Positions 35,901-50,040 of a DNA stretch of 64,000 nt are shown here, in pieces. A program made the position numbers and the translations under genes. The stretch's first letter is position 1, and the number at the start of each line of letters is the position of its first letter. The notes beneath the pieces are model-generated. The model worked only from the letters and a program-made list of their open reading frames with translations. It did not search any database and had not been told where the DNA came from. The stretch is from the NCBI GenBank assembly GCA_008694505.1, contig VZDJ01000623.1, positions 15,712,988 through 15,776,987 on the forward strand, written 5' to 3'. The DNA comes from Cyanoderma ruficeps. Lineage: Eukaryota > Chordata > Aves > Passeriformes > Timaliidae.

Positions 35901-38341
35901 AGTGTAATAATTTCAAAACCATGTTCAAAAAGTTTGGCAAAGATTTACCCAATACTGTTTTTCTGTGACTATGGTAAGAACTCAATATAATTTGTATCAC
36001 CATAGCAACTTAATCAAATAATTTTATGGACAATAATGAACTTTTTCCAGCAACGCCTCTAAGAGAAAGACAATTAAACTGGAACAAAGAAAAATTATGG
36101 TTAAAATAACATTTGTCAGTGGCACAATGAAATGAAGTAGTCCAGGAGTGTGGTTCTTGTTGCTCATTCATGCTGCCAACAAGACCAGAAGCCAACAGAG
36201 GTAGGCAAGGGCCACATTGCTTGGCTAGGGGGAAGGGAGGCAACGAAATCATTGATCATTGCAATCTGAAATATTTCACAATAGTCATGAAACACAGTGG
36301 AGCTAGGATACTTTTTAAAGTGATATACCTCTTCACTACCCCAAATGTGCTTGTTCACAGGTTTTCCTTTTGCTTCACTTGCATCCAGTTTCTAATCCTT
36401 CATACTTTTAGTACTCAGCTCCCTCCTTTCCTAATGATCATTATTTCATGTTCATTTCTTTTTCAAATACATCATCCTTATCCATCCAAATATCCACCCT
36501 GAGACTATCCATAATTTTCCTGCTGAAACAGGGACATTCAGCTCTTGCTCTACATTCCTCTTACATCACCTGTGTTTCTTTGAGCTCCACACTGTCCTCA
36601 CATCTATTCCAAATCTATCAATCCTCAAATCTATTCCAACTCACTCCTTGCAAAGACAATTTTCTCAAGTCCATAGTGAATCAGGGATCTCTTTCCCAAT
36701 TCTCTTCCCTCTTTCTGGAAATAGTGACAGCTTTCATGTTTCTTTTGTTCCTTTTGCATTTCCTCTTTCGTGCCTCTCTCTGTAAGGCAAATATCCAACT
36801 TCCTTCCTCATACACAGTATTCTAAGCTCTGCAGCTTGTGTCACCTTCTCATGCAGCTCCAGTTACGTAGTAGTCAATGTCCCTTGCAGTGCTGTTGCCT
36901 GAAAAGGAGCTGACTTTGTCAACAAAGAAAGCAGCTGTCCAAAAGCTAACGTAATTTTGACATTAATTTTAATTTTAACATAATTTTGGCAATTTGAGAA
37001 AAGCATGTAGGAAGGGACAAAAGTGAGTCAGTACCATTGCACAGGAGGGGAGCAATCAGAACTAATTTTACTGTATTCACTTAGGAGCAGGATATCTGGG
37101 TAGGAGTTCCCATGCCTCATGAGAGTATCTAAGTAGAGGAAGAAAACACATATGATGCTTCTGAATCCTCTTGTGTGTTCCAACACTTTTCTCTCCCTGT
37201 TCTGACATGAAACTTGCACACTGCAAGATTGATCATGTCATTAATGCTATAAGCAGGATTCCTGCCTGGCTGACAAATGCACATAGTAAATGTCTTTGAG
37301 TGAGAGAGAGAAAGGAAACAAGCTCTCTCACATTTTGTTCACACTTCCCAGTGGATGTGTCAAACATTGACACCTTTGAAGAGCAAGAGGATTGCTGTCT
37401 TCTGCATCTGGCCATCAGCAAACATTCCTGATGCACTCCTGCTGCTGCTCTTTCCTACTGTGGTTTTTTACACATCCTTTCTCAGCACTCTCACAGTAAC
37501 TCACTCAGATACTGAACAGGGAAAAGCAAACCTTACAACACAGCCTCACCAGCATGGTAAGTGCACCTATACACTTCCCCAAAATTTCTGGGCACCATCT
37601 ATCATACAGGAAAAGAAGTGGCCCTGTTCCTGCTAGTGACACTTGTCCTCATCCCTTCCCCCTAGTTTGATGTTGAAAACCAAGGGCCTCGCTGCCAAAT
37701 GCTTCTCCCCGGCATTGCAGGCTGGCAGTGTTTGTGAGACTTTGCAGGAGACAGCATTTGATAAGAATCCTTCTCTGGGCACCTCTGAGAGGGCACTGTC
37801 ATTCATTTCACTCCCCTGCCAGTTCACAAACACCAAGCCAGCAGGGCAAGTACAGGAGGAACTGCATTCCTTTTGGGCTCCTGTAACTTGGAAGCAGCCC
37901 CTATCATTTCCTTCAGTCACCTTTGAGCCAAAAGCAAGAACACACTCCAGCCCCAAAGGAATATTTTTAAGCAAAGTTATAAGCAAACAAACAGACAGGG
38001 TATCAATGGAATAGCCACTGCTGCCAAGCTAAAATTGGTACTTATGCTCACACTCTTGCACACATATACGTGCAGCAGAGCTTAATCAATTCCCTCATTA
38101 ATGTTGAGGATCGTGTGCTCATGCTCTGTGTCTGGGAAAGCTTTACACCCACATGAATTTTGATGTGGAGCTGAAACAAAAATGTTGATGCTGGCAATGC
38201 CAGCTATAGAGAGTAAATAGCTGGGGCCTGCCAATGCTGACTTGAATGGGGCTTCTTACTCAGAAGAAAACCTACATGTGAAAAGTATTTTCATGATCAG
38301 GTTTGTGCAGTAAAAGTAAATCCTGGTTTTGTTTCTCAATA
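32961..38341. other. Intergenic flank upstream of PICALM, proximal part
   Basis: I see no recognisable gene here. The sequence drops from CpG-rich to ordinary composition by about 33100. It contains a GT repeat at 33781-33805 and a pyrimidine-rich block at about 36360-36830. Open frames of 60-125 codons occur on both strands, often overlapping, and resemble no protein I know. A divergent non-coding transcript from the CpG island is possible but not visible from sequence. Confidence 0.6.
33781..33805 (+). repeat. GT microsatellite
   Basis: This is a short GT dinucleotide tract interrupted once by AT. It has no other notable context. Confidence 0.9.
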
Positions 38342-38365
38342 AGAGATAAATAAAGAGATAAATAA
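38342..38365 (+). repeat. 12-bp perfect tandem duplication
   Basis: AGAGATAAATAA is present twice head to tail. It is a small AT-rich local duplication in intergenic sequence. Confidence 0.9.
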
Positions 38366-41300
38366 ATCCATTTATTGCCAATGAGTTGGTTTCAAGCCTT
38401 GTGTGGGTAGGTCCCACTCCCTGGTCTTTATGTGAGATCTGCATCTTGCCCACTGGAGTGAGTCAGGCTATCGCTGTTTGGCTCTGTGCTTCAGGGGTCA
38501 GTGACTGCATTTACATGTGGGCAGACTTCATGCTGATTAAATCAAACTACTGCACTGAAAAGAACATTAACTAAATGCCTCCTAACATTCTGACGGTGTA
38601 TAAGCTATTCTGAATCTTAAAATCCATAGAGGATTTAGTCCTAATTCATTCCAGTACACACAAGTACATAAATGAAAGTGCTTTCTGTTTAGTAAAATTG
38701 AGGAAATGCATAAAAAAAGAAAGTAATGGGAATTTAAAATTGCTTTCTTTTTAAGGATCTGAGAAGCAAAGCATTGTGACTAATATTGGAATGAATGTTC
38801 TCACCTTCTCTGTCATCCTCTGTTTTCTGGTTTTATTTCTTAGAACTTACAAAGCAATTCTTCCTTAGTAGCAGTGGCACAGCAGGCTTGTCTTGACAAT
38901 ATGCTTCAGCCACGAGCCTTGTCTAGAAGTGACTGGATTATATGGTTTGCTTGTCTTCTCCACCGAAACCAGGGGCAGATGCAGGTCCCTGTTAATATCA
39001 GGGACACAGCACTCTGTGTCAGGCACCCACCTTCTGACAGCTCAATGGCCTTGAGGAGATCCCACAGTGGAGGGCCAAATGCAGGAGAATGCTTACTCAC
39101 AGTCCTGACTCAGGTTGTGCTTTCTCTACAGCTCCCCACTGCTTGTGGCTAGTGTTGAGGTGCCAGAGAGGGGATGAGATGATATGCTGGGAACAAGGGA
39201 ATTGCTAGCACTACACCAGTGAAGTGGGAGAGGGGCTACAAGAAGGGTAACATTTCCTTGGTAACCTTCCAATAAATCCGTATCGGTTTGAAGCTACAAG
39301 TGAATCTGGCAACAAACTTCTGTGCCTTCAGATCATAAGTCACCCACTGTGTTGAGAGCTGTTTGATGTGGACCTCTCCACTGGCAACTGGCTGCAGGCC
39401 AACAAACTCACTTTCTATGGATCACAAAATCACCACAGTTTTTACTGGTTGCTTTTTTTTTCTGAAGGCAGTAGCAAAGGGTAGTAGAGGATCTGTGGTT
39501 TTGATGCATCCACCTACCCGGTTCTTCTCTTTGGACCACCTCTGTGTGCTTTCAGTAAGGAATTAAGCCTGCCTTTGCCTTTCACACAGCATCCCTTTTC
39601 TATGGAAATCCAGACATGTTGGCAGTGCTTGCTACCAGAGGAGTAAAAAAGGAATAATGATCCAAAAGAAAGTATTATAGTCTCTCAAATTGCACTGGGA
39701 TATTCTCAAGTCAAACAGTAGCTCTGCATGTGTTGGTATTCACTTCTAATATTCTTCAAGAGAGCCTGTTCATTGCTAGACTTTGTGTATTGCAATAGCA
39801 TCTGAAACCTAGGAAGAAGTACAAAAGCAAGATGAACATTCTGAGCACCTGTGTTTTTCAACCCTCACAACCAAAAAAACAGTGAATGATGAAGAGCAAA
39901 AATGGATATCAGATTAGATAACACAGCTGGAGGAAAGTGGGTAAGATAAGTAGTTTGTGCAACATCTTGTTGACCTGAAAGATCAGACACATAAAAGATT
40001 ATTTTACCAAGAACAGTTGTAAAGAAAACAGTAGTGTGGGCAGGTAAAACCACAGATCAAATACTTTGCAGGTCCATATTTCATTACATGGCAGTCTGCT
40101 TTCAGATGCCAAATTCTGTTCCTATTGAGTCTATGGCAAAATGCCCACTGACTTCAAACAGAATAGGTTTTGTCCCTCTAAGCTATGAGTATGGCCAGCA
40201 ATACTAATGCAGAATAGAAATAAATTGTGTAAGTGAAGAGCAGGGAGTTGGTGCTGGAAATTTAGTGCCTGCCTGATCTTAATCCTTTTATTCTCAAATT
40301 AAGAAAACCCTTTCACTCTTAGAACATTGTGTCAGTCACTGGGTTTTTTGATCCATAATATTTTACAGTCCATTGGCTGAAGTGATTAATGCTAATAAAC
40401 TTTATTTAGTAAATAGTTTTTTAAATAGCTAACTCAAGTTTTCAGAAGCATTAGAAACATTCCTTTCAAAACAGAACTTTTTGATATTGCAGCCAGTTTT
40501 GTTCAAGAAAGACCTTTAAATCTTCTCATTGGTATTCTCTGTCTTTTTGACTCCTCCTCTGTTCCATGATATTCCCTTTAGTGAAATTTATCCAAATCTA
40601 TATTCTTAAATCTTATCCTGAGAGTGGATTTGATAAGTCTTTGTAATTGACTGACAGGTCTCAGGTATCTGTGTGTGGCTGTGAAAATGAATAGCATAAA
40701 ACAAACTCCTGAACTTTTTTTGCATTAAAGTAATTTTACATCAAAACAAGTAAAATTGCCAGTAGTGTGTCTGTAGTATTTTAAAATCAGATAAAAATAG
40801 GATTGCTGAATTCTGTAATTAAAATAGCTGAAAGTTAGCCAAATCGGCTTTGGACACAGCAGGAGACGTACAGTTTGTCCTGATTTTGTGGGGAATGAAA
40901 AAATGTAATACTTGGCACATGAACTAACTGTGCTAACTTAAAATGTTACCAAAACATATCCAGCTAAATAAAATACGGTGGTTTACCAGAGATTAGTCCA
41001 CATATTTTAACAGAACAGAAGAGCACAATTTTAAAGTTGTGGGTTACTGAAATAAAATCTAGAGAAAGTGATTATCAGTGACATAAAAATTTTGAAGAAA
41101 ACTGCTTACATATTGAAATCAGTGAGGTCCTTTGGCCAAACTCTGATGTTCTTGCTGATAAAGATTAACATCATCCCCTATGAACAGTTCTGTTCATTTG
41201 GGAATCCAGTTTTTTATGGCAAATGAAATCTCAAGGTGTTTCAACTGGAGTGAACATTTTCCATTGTCAAGATGCTAAAACCCACCACTTCTAAATTTCT

Positions 41301-43177
41301 ATGTGCCCATTTGCATGAAAAGGGTTTTGATGAGGTTAGAGGTGTAATATTATCATGGGGATAAATTCTTTATTAAACAGAAACAAACATCAACTGAGTA
41401 AACATCATTAGGGCTTATAAAATCTAGACTAGATGTAGTATCTGCCTGTGTATGATGGAAATTCGGTGTTTTATTAAGCAGATACTTTCTTGTAGAAATT
41501 TTAGGGCAGAATTCTGTCATTCTCAGTGGCTCATCCTTAAACAAAGAAACTCTCATGAAAAACTTATGAAAAGCCCAATTAGAAAACCTCTGATGAAATC
41601 AGATGTGGTTTTCAAAACAGTCCTATTACAGAAAGGTAAATATGATTTTTCCTGAGGCAGTGGGGACTGAATACAGAGAAGTTCCTTGAGGAAGGACATT
41701 GCTGCTCTCCCTGCAAAGCTTTACTGTTTTAAATTGGAGTTCAAATTCCTACTAGTAAGGTGAGGGGGGATATTCATTAAATTAGTTCATGTGGCAGCTG
41801 CTCTCCCCATTCACTTTTTTGTGGACAGCCCAGCTCAACTTGAGAGTAACACTGGTCCCTGTATGAGACGGCTGTGTGGAGACAACTACCAAATTTACTT
41901 TTAGTGGCCTTTTCTGTCTTTAGAAATTATTTTTGTTCCTCAAGGATTTTATTACGAAGGCTGCCTCATTCCCAGATATAACATTTCATGGTTTTGGAAG
42001 AAACAGCTCGCTACAGAACTTTTCTAAATTGCCACATCCCTCGGTGCTTCTCTAATCCAGATCATTTTGTTTCCTAGAAAGTACAGCTCATCCTTTCAGA
42101 GGACTGAGTTTTTCTTGCATGGATGGTTTGCCTGTTAAAAAACTTGCCTTCAGAAACCACAGCATGACATGAGCACCCTTAGACAATAGTTCCCAAAACT
42201 GGGGTTCTGACCAAAATTAAGTGAGATAGTCCCGGGGCTGTGAGCCTGTCTGAAGGGGAACTTGCAATGAGAAGAGGAGTTACTCAAAAGCCCACTGGAC
42301 TGCGCCTTACTCTTTTATCAACTTCCTTCTTTCAGATGTCTGTGAGATGTATTCTATAGTCACAGTGGGTGAGGATTATAATAGCTCATCCCTTTTACAG
42401 ACAATAAACACCAAGACAGGAGGCACAAAGACAAGAAAGGCCCTGCAGTTTAGAGGCTGAGGCACAAATCTTGCCTTTCCTCAAGTCAGGGCCACTGATT
42501 CACTTTGCAGCACACTCCAGAGAGCTGTGACCTCTTTAGGTGAGACACGATTTTTGGGTATCATTCCTCATAGATCCTCAGATCTCTTTTCTACACCGAG
42601 CCCATACTCCTTTGGTGGGGGAGGTAGGATGACTCAGTCACTCCACAGGCTCTCTGTCACTTCTCCCTGATACACACTCCCAAGAAAAGCAGAATGCATC
42701 CATGTTCTTTGGTAAACAAAGGGACGTGTGGGAGCATTTGTCCCCTTAGAAACTTAGAGATATTGCATGGGTATATGGAGCAGAGCTGAAAACAAAGACC
42801 TAATTCCAGTGCTCCTGCAAAAACATCTGGCCAGCACTGTCTCTTAAAAAAACAGACTGGAGGAATGTAAACATGTTTGGCCCATGAAGGAGTCGTTACA
42901 TAAATGTTAATTATGAAGAGGATTTCCCATGAGTACAGAGGCTTTTGACAGAATTTTGATTCCATGCGGGACACAAGTCTCAGGAGTCACATGCTCTGCC
43001 TTAGAGCTGTGATAACACTTCTCTGAGCCCAAAGAAGCAGCAAGGGCATTTGCTGTAGCACAAGAATGGAACAAGCTTTGATGATTGTAAGTGAAGTTTG
43101 CACAGCATCATGTTGAAGCAACTCTGTGTAATTAAACAGTTCCACTGATGAGAACATGTGAATATCTAGCTATGATT
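38366..43177. other. Intergenic sequence without recognised features
   Basis: No exon, repeat family or regulatory site could be recognised. Composition is ordinary and AT-rich, and the short open frames on both strands have no protein-like signature. Confidence 0.5.
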
Positions 43178-43234
43178 CCAAAAGGGTGAGGCAGCTTCCC
43201 TTAGGTCACTTAAAGAGGATATCTGAGCATTATC
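43178..43234 (+). repeat. Copy A of an unidentified dispersed 57-bp element
   Basis: This 57-bp stretch from CCAAAAGGG to GCATTATC matches 50625-50681 with 52 of 57 bases identical and no gap, counted by hand. The shared core includes TTAGGTCACTTAAAGAGGA and ATCTGAGCATTATC. Similarity fades on both sides, with a looser gapped resemblance for about 25 bp downstream. I do not recognise it as CR1. An old interspersed element is the likeliest explanation. Confidence 0.75.
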
Positions 43235-46200
43235 ATATCATTTGGCATAGCAAGGGCTATGGAGCCATTACATTTTTGCTGTTATGGCCCTGAGATTCTT
43301 CTCTTTGCTTTCAACATTTTGAGCTATTACAATGTGACTTTCATGCCTTTTTCCTCCACAGTCAGGATGTGCTCAAGTTAAACTGACCTTTCCAAAGGTA
43401 TGCTGAGATTCTCACATGGCTAACATGACTCCAGGCTCCCACAAAGATCACAAGAACAGGGGACAACCTTAGGCTTTCTTTGCTGTGAATAGTGCCATTT
43501 AGTGAAGGGAGTGACTCACCATGTCCAAAGCGAAGCTTGCCTTCAAACCATTGGGGTGAAGGCACCAGAGGACCAGCTTAATAATTACCCTGTTTGCATT
43601 GCTTAAACAGGCACCGTGAATCTCCTCTTCTTCTCCCACTATGGCCACCCCTTCCTCCTGCACCACCCTTGTTCTTGCAGCACTTGTGCTGCTGGGTGAT
43701 GAATCTGACCAGGGAATTTACCTGACTGAAAAACATGGCTGATGTTTATCCGGCCTTTTTTGCAGTGTTACTTTTTCAGTCGGATCAGAGTTCTCTGTTC
43801 CAATTTGTGATGTGGCTCCAAAGTCTGTCAGCAGAGTAAAGGCAATGAGAAGCAGGAATGTTCAGGCAAGAGTGGGAGTTCAGGAATAGGAAAACCACGG
43901 ATCTTTGGTGTCCAGTGGCTGAATACTGAACCATGCTTTGGGACTGATACCTTCTGTCTGCCTTGCCTGTTAAAACTCTGACTGCATGTGGTGCTCTATA
44001 AATAATGTCTTTTGAAACTATAGCAAGCCTATTTTAAAAGAGAAACACAGTTACTGAATTTCCACTATGATTTATCTGCCAGCCCTCCTCCCTCCCCAGT
44101 GGCTGAACATCTCACTTATGTATTTCACAAATGCGAAACAGAATACTCCACTGCTTTTCCTCTATTCTTAAATGAATTTGTGAGAACTCAGCCTTTCAAA
44201 ATGACTAAGAAAGGCAGCAGGACTTCTCCTCAGGAAGAAAGAGAGTGATCTAGATTTGAGGCTTTAGGGAGTTTCAAACAGTGAGAAAGACTTGAAACAT
44301 TTAAAAGCCAGGATTCCTAAGCAAGCTTTTTGCTGATTTATTTTTATTTATCAGAATTTCTGACTACATCCAAGAACTGCAGAGGAGTTCTATAGTGGCA
44401 TTGGAGAGAGTTTGTAGTCAAAATATTAATGAACACTTTGACTTAGTTAGGTTATTAATGCTGAAAATAACATTTTTATTCCAAGCAGTAAAACATGAGT
44501 TACAATTCTGAAGATAACGCAATTCAAAGCATATTTATTTGAAGAAAAAATCTGCCTCTGAAAGAAGAAATAATGGTTTGTTCATTAGCTCTGAAATATA
44601 CTCAGCAGTGTCAGAGGGCCAGCTTTTCCAAGAAGATGATTCTGCGAGTGCCATTGGTACCCAAAGAGTAGGTGATATATTATGTACCCTTGATCTGTGG
44701 CTTCCAGCTACATTACCTGTTCTCCTAGTGATGTAATAACAAGGAGTCAAACCCTCAGCTGTATTTAATATTGACTCAGAAGCCTTTGTCACAGGCGAGC
44801 ATGATTTCCTGATGTCTTTGACACCCAGGAAAGAAGGATGACTGAGACAGCTATAAATCTCAAAGTCCTGTTTTAGACATAACAGAGCGAAGGAGTGGAT
44901 ATTATGACAACGTAGCATTTACATGGTCAAAGTACTACAGTTGTAATAACATCTCAAATACCCTCATAAAGCTAAGGAGTAAACACTATTATCTCCATAA
45001 AGTAGCTAGCCAAAGGTGATATGCCCTGGAATTTATTTTAGGTAAGTTTAAGGTCTTCAGTTTCCCTCTACAAACTAATAAGCCATTGAGAAGCTAACTT
45101 GTAGCAGAAATAAGCATAAATACTGGGTCTTGCTGGGATTCAAGCCCATGCCACCATGCCAACTATCAGAATTTCCTGTCTGAGAGTTGCTAGAAGTTGC
45201 ATTAAAAGCTTAAGTTTTGTCTGCACAATGGGCCAGTTGTCTGGAATTTGTCTCCTGCAAATTGTCCTTCATTTGGTGTGTCCCTGAAAGGAAGTAATCC
45301 TTGTTTCCACTTCTGATGATAAACCACAAGTTAAAACAAGCAGGTTTTCCTTGAATGCCAACCAGCTATTATTGTACAATTTGTTGTCAGATCAAAGCAA
45401 ACATGACCTTAGCCCTTGGACAGTACATCATTAGCGCCATGCCTTTCACATGGAAAGGAGGAGGAAGGGGGAGGAGAATACATATCCTGCTTTGCTCTCC
45501 AGATGTGACTGCAGGTACTTTAAACCATAATTATGGAAGAGGCTAAACTCTTTGACTTTCATACTGATGGGATGTCTCCCCTCCTCAGTCTATTTCTGGG
45601 TGCTGTAAGTATTGCTCTCCGTGTAGCACGAAAGCAACTGATTCACAGCCTTGCTGTCTAATGACTCAGAAAGGAGTCTGAGGACGGAGAGAAGCCATAC
45701 CCATTTCTGAAGAAACTTGCTCAGCAAATCAGTAGAGGTCGATGCAGCCTTTATACCTTAGCAATAGTCCTTGCTGTACCTGAGGGATCATGTTGTGACA
45801 GGTGCCCTTCCCTCTATCTGTCCCTTTCTGAGACACAGACAGACCAAAGTTCAAACTTGCCACCTGCAGGAAGCCTTTGCCAAGAACAGAGGATGCTTTG
45901 CCAAACTGATAGCTTGGATGTTAACATTTATAATTCTTTGCATTTTACATTAAAGCCCAGTTTCTGGAATTTAGTGGTTATGTGAGAAATTCAACTTTTG
46001 TTTATTTCTTGGGAAGGTTTCTAGTGTTCAGATTTGCAAAGAACTTCTGAATTCAGGGTTCAGAAGTTAGGAGGAAGGGAAACCCCTCTCCATAATTGCT
46101 ACCTATAGGAAATGGTGAGATTTTTAAGCAAATTTCATAGTAATTAAATATGAGTCATGCTGTTTTAAGACCTGGGCTGCTGATAGTGGCCTCTTTTAAT

Positions 46201-48227
46201 GTCCTTTGCATAGTCCCACAGACTCTTTCACATCTGGTCATAGACCCAGTGCACAGTTTGTGTTGTTTAATAGTAGTACAACAGGTTTCTTGATACCTGC
46301 TTAGATCTCAAAAGTCATGTCAGGTAGGCACTGCTTGCACCTCCACAATTAGTTATTTTCCTTCCAAGTAAAGGAAGAGGTTTAGGCCAACATGGATGGC
46401 ACATTTCACAGGTGGTGGCTTTTCCCCACTTTCCTCAATACAGTGTTCTCATCAGCATTAAGAGTGAGCTCAGTACACAGCACTCTTGTTCTTAAAATGA
46501 TTTTTGCTATAAAGCTTCAGCTCAGCATCACTTGGGCTCTAAAGGTGGTCCCTTTTTTACATGCTGTTCCCACTTTCCATGATAGCATTTTGAGCAATTA
46601 CAGATACGTTACAGACTAATTTATTCTTCACAATCCCCCTCAGAGCCATGCAAATGTGTTTTATTACCCTTCCTTTACTGACAGTGAAAGCAAGACTTAG
46701 AAATTAAAGGCAATATTCTCTCTTTTGTTTTTGTTCTTGGAAAAGAGCCAAATTTATTCAATTTATTCAATTTATTGTGGCTGAAGGCGGGGGTGGAAAG
46801 TCAAGATGTGGGGACTGGGACAAACTCCTCCCATTCCTTGAAGCCTGTTAAAAGCAGTTCTGCTACAACCTTTGGAGATCAGGTCTCTGAGAGGTCCTGG
46901 AGATGACAAAAAGAGGGAGCTTTGTGATGATATAAATTTTCCATCAGTCTGATTTGAAGGTTGCAATTTGTCACTGCAGAGACAGAGAGTTTATAAGGAG
47001 CCTGTATTTACAAGAGCAGTGAGGAGGCTGTGAGAAGTGACAGGGCTTCAAGTTCACTGAATTGAAGTGGACCTTGAGAGGAGGGGCTGCTGTTAAGGAA
47101 TTGGGAACAAACACCACGAAAAGCAGGATGGTGGAAGGTTTGCTGTGATACCAGTGAGCCCTACCTGCTCTTGCTGCAGCTGAATTGTTCCTGGCTTGCA
47201 GAGGGAAAAGCTAATCCATTAGGAAAGAGAAAATTGCACTGATTAAATCAAGCAGAATTTGGAATGCATTTGCAAGGACTGTAACTCCCAGTGAATAAGA
47301 TATGCTGTCCAAATATGGTGGGGGCCAAAACAGGGCCTCTAACTTATATCCTCCTGGGAATGTCAAAGTGATAGAGAAGTATTGTCCCCACCCACTTAGG
47401 ACAACGCATTCCTTGTGGGATCTGGATGGGATTCCCCAAGAGAATTATGAATTCTATGTTAGATGAAGAACTCCTGTACTTAAAAAAACAACTGAAAAAG
47501 TGCCTAACTGGTACATGGCAGAAAGTCTGTGTTCTTGCAATTAAATTTATGCCACAAACTAGTTTTCCTCTATCCAGCTGACTGTCTCAGTAAGGGCTCC
47601 GAATTCTGGATAAGGAAGGAGATGCCTCTATACATCATCTATTTAAGCCTCAATTGACCTACCACTGTCATTCCAGAAGAGCAGAGAGAAATACATGGTC
47701 CCTCTGAACTCCGTAATTCTGTAAATTTGTTTGGGATTTAGAAAAGAGGGTGATAGATGTCTTCTAAATGTCAATGACAAGATAGATAGGTGTTCCTTAA
47801 CCTACCATTTTGTTTTAAAGTGCTGCTGCCTGTTTACTGCCTCTTCTTGTTTCTCATGTTCAGACTTGAGAAATAAAACCTGCTGGCATATACAGCACAG
47901 ACAGCCCTGATCCCAGCTGTGATCCCTGACTTCTCAGCACTCCCAGAACTGTACTGGTAACAGTGTCAAGCTCTGTTGAAAACAGATGCAAAGAGAGCCC
48001 AGTCATCATTCCCATAGCTCTGCGACTTCACTCCCTATATCCAGGAGAGTCATTAGCCCAAATGTTCTGTCCTGAGAATTGTATTTCTTCCTTGCTTCCT
48101 GATTCTTCACTTCTTCCTTTTCTTCACTGATTTTATTTAGCCTGGTATCCAATCTTTCAGTTTATATTCTGATCTAATGTCTCTGATCACTGTGGACAAA
48201 AAGTGGAAAAAATCCCACTCAGGCAGT
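43235..48227. other. Intergenic sequence without recognised genes
   Basis: The only structure I can support is a 9-bp AT-rich tandem repeat at 46751-46776. A 127-codon minus-strand open frame at 44535-44918 has a plus-strand open frame inside it and no recognisable motif, so I do not call it. Confidence 0.5.
46751..46776 (+). repeat. Tandem repeat of AATTTATTC, about 3 copies
   Basis: There are two complete and one nearly complete head-to-tail copies of a 9-bp AT-rich unit. Confidence 0.9.
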
Positions 48228-48437
48228 GCATTTTTTTACAGTAAGTGTGGTGAGGGACTGGCACAGGTTGTCCAGAGAGGTTGTGGATGGCCCATCTCTG
48301 GAAGTGTTGAAGGCCAAGTTGGACAGGGCTTTTAGCAAGCAGGTCTAGTGGGAGATGTCCCTGCCCATGGCAGGGGGTTTGGACTAGAGGTTCTTCAAAG
48401 GTCCCTTCCAACACAAACCATTTTATTATTCTATGGT
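48228..48437 (+). repeat. CR1 LINE 3' end, plus orientation
   Basis: This is a clear CR1 3' terminus. TTTTTTTACAG and GGTGAGGGACTGGCACAGG lead to GTTGTGGATGGCCCATCTCTGG, AAGTTGGACAGGGCTTT and GTGGGAGATGTCCCTGCCCATGG. It ends GGTCCCTTCCAACACAAACC and TTATTCTATGG. It is 5'-truncated and moderately diverged. Confidence 0.95.
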
Positions 48438-49759
48438 TTTATTACAGAAATACATTCACAGAGCAATTCATAAGCAGAATCATGCCTTTTCTGCAAGATG
48501 AGGGCTATCACATATTTAGATATGGCTTGTCAGTCTGTGTTCCCTCTTTTTGCTCCCATAGATTTCTTCCTGCAGCTGCACTTTCCCCCTCTCCTTTTTA
48601 TTTACCTTTGTCTCAGCTAAGACTCTACCACAATGTTGGACCTCCTTACCTACCTCCTTCTGGCCTTGGCCAAGTCAGTCAGTAGTGTTAACAGGACTGA
48701 ACTTCACCGATGCCCAAATTTGTTAGGTTTCTTTTCATTTGTCCTTCTGCCCCTGGACAGAACAGCACGGCTGTTCCAGCAGCTCATCAGTGCTGCAAGT
48801 GTTGGGGGTCTTTTGCTTTTTGTCCCTCTGCATTTCCTTACTCTTCATTTTCTAACCATTTGTTGCCATTTCTTTCTTTCTTTTCAGCCACTGTTCCCTC
48901 CAGTCCTTTGGATTCTTCTTTTCTCTGCTTTCTCTCTTTTTTCATCCCTTCCTAGTTTCTGAGGGAGTGCTTTGATGGTGTTTCAGAGTTGGACTAATCC
49001 CCGTCCCTAAGACACGGGGACAAAAGGGACAGTGGCCAAATCATTCAATGAAGAACAATCTCCTGTTGTTTGTTTCACACCTGGCCTCTCCTAACTTCCC
49101 CTCATGGCCCATGCTCTTGCACTGAAAGGGAGAGTGGCCTAAAGAGTTTGTCTGTTCAGTGTCACCCAGGCTTTGGGAGCTGTCAGGCCTTGTGTGATTT
49201 AGGCTGGATAGTCAGTGTAGAACAGTTCCCTTGCTGAGAGCACAACAATATGAAGCTTTTGTGAAATGCAGGAAGGGGATAAAGACAATGCTCAAATAAA
49301 AATCAGAGGTGTGGATGGCATGAAGATATTTTCTTTGTCTCTGCACTCCATTCACAGCTTTATTCTTTACCTCTCTCCCCAGCAAGGCCATACTGTCTGT
49401 CCAGTGCAGTGGGATGCTTCTGCTGACACAGATGGAATGGTGATGATGTAGTGAGAGTGGAATTTCCAAGTCCTTATACAACTCTGCATGTAAATATGCC
49501 AAGATACTTTCTCTGCATATTTAAACACACAGCTCTTGAACCAAGGTACAGACTCTCTTCACATCCCTTATACATGCATATATGCCCTCTTCTTCTGAGT
49601 CAGACTTTCAGACTACAGATTTTTGCTGCCTTGTTCTTGCTGTTCATGTCACATTGGTCATTCCAATGGATTTGTGGCTGCTGTGCATCGCTGGAATAGG
49701 GCAGCCAACACACACTCTGGAGGGAACCTGAACAGCTGAGAGGAAGAGAATTTACTTTT

Positions 49760-50040
49760 ACAGAATCACAGAGTCACTAAGGTGGGAAAAATCAAGGAGT
49801 CCACCCATTAACCCAGAACTGCCAAGCCCAACACTAAACCACGTCCACAAATACCACATCTACATGTCTTTTTAACCCTGTAGATTAAAAATGAAAAATT
49901 CCTGATGTCCAATCTAAACCTCCCCTGGGACAAATTGAGGCCATTTCCTCCTGTCACTTGCTACCTGGGAGAAGGGTCTCACCCCCACCTCACTACAACC
50001 TCCTTTCAGTTGTGGAGATTGATAAGGTTTCCTTTATGGT
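49760..50040 (-). repeat. CR1 LINE 3' fragment, minus orientation
   Basis: CAGAATCACAGAGTCACTAAGG begins a reversed CR1 3' end. It continues with CCAAGCCCAACACTAAACC, then TTCCTGATGTCCAATCTAAACC and CCATTTCCTCCTGTCACTTG, and reaches about GATTGATAAGG. This variant with the long AACACTAAACCACGTCC block is common in bird genomes. Confidence 0.93.

Noticed and set aside
37633..38014. Overlapping 117- and 123-codon open frames on opposite strands
   Set aside because: Both strands are open over the same interval, neither resembles a protein, and no splice or promoter context supports either.
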